A DNA stretch of 64,000 nt, taken from assembly GCF_000685035.1 (NCBI RefSeq), contig NZ_BAYB01000008.1, positions 341,255 to 405,254 of the forward strand, given 5' to 3'. The stretch is from Paraburkholderia ferrariae NBRC 106233. GTDB taxonomy: Bacteria; Pseudomonadota; Gammaproteobacteria; Burkholderiales; Burkholderiaceae. Of this stretch, positions 63,863 to 64,000 are shown in pieces (position 1 is the stretch's first letter; each line of letters begins with the position of its first letter). A program made the translations under genes and the position numbers. The notes below the pieces were generated by a model. That model worked only from the letters and a program-made list of their open reading frames with translations, did not search any database and was not told the origin of the DNA.

Positions 63863-63907
63863 GCACAGGCTTTAACGCGCGTTTGCGTTTGTGTGTTCGC
63901 GTGAATG

Positions 63908-63936
63908 AAAAAGCCGTCCCTCGGGACGGCTTTTTA
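63908..63936 (+). terminator. Factor-independent terminator after the right-hand lysR
   Basis: AAAAAGCCGTCCC-TC-GGGACGGCTTTTT: a perfect stem of at least 8 GC-rich pairs extended by A/T pairs, with T-runs on both strands, 46 bases after the lysR stop. It can work in both directions. The last 64 bases of the window show no gene. Confidence 0.9.
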
Positions 63937-64000
63937 TTCTGCGCGGCGCCAGAGGCAGCTCCTGTTCGCACCAACGCCGAAGCCCCGGCTCTCAGAGGGA

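Overview
The window is GC-rich chromosomal DNA of a Burkholderia-type betaproteobacterium (Burkholderia, Paraburkholderia or Caballeronia). The evidence is OmpC-like porins of the Burkholderiales type, a complete type VI secretion system (T6SS) with betaproteobacterial gene order, several LysR regulators, a PHB-depolymerase-family esterase, and heavy-metal-type two-component and RND genes. I see no tRNA, rRNA, CRISPR array or insertion sequence.

Layout. 1-3.8 kb: start of a LysR gene, a divergent M20 amidohydrolase, an amino-acid-type periplasmic binding protein and a porin. 3.9-9.2 kb: a Tat-exported sulfatase divergent from a second porin, then a flavin monooxygenase and an IclR regulator; three GTTC/GAAC palindromes in front of the first three genes suggest one regulon. 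9.3-40.2 kb: the T6SS. One arm (minus strand) runs tssB-tssC-vgrG, an effector/immunity array, then tssM-tssA-tssF-tssG-tssJ. The other arm (plus strand) runs tssK-tssL-ompA-like-hcp-clpV-tssE. 40.3-46.9 kb: PHB-type esterase, a tryptophanyl-tRNA synthetase with an apparent trp-leader attenuator, a diguanylate cyclase, a metallophosphoesterase and an AI-2E-type permease. 47-55.4 kb: an RND tripartite pump operon followed by its response regulator and sensor kinase. 55.7-64 kb: LysR, MgtC family, a small YeaQ-type membrane protein, an acetyl-CoA hydrolase/CoA-transferase, a small secreted protein, an FUSC exporter and a divergent LysR.

The most striking part is 18.0-27.3 kb, between vgrG and tssM. 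One intact effector (degenerate M23-like, SH3 and GH19 domains) and its immunity gene are followed by three older immunity genes. Each of these sits directly behind a broken piece of an effector. Three near-identical PAAR genes, each followed 4 bases later by a full or truncated copy of the same membrane-protein gene, punctuate the array. This looks like stepwise replacement of effectors by recombination with the old immunity genes kept: an immunity archive like those known for Rhs and polymorphic toxins. The immunity genes are visibly AT-richer than their surroundings.

The second notable element is upstream of trpS (42473-42657). A 16-codon reading frame with tandem Trp codons is followed by a pairing segment and a strong hairpin before the gene, in the arrangement of classical transcription attenuation.
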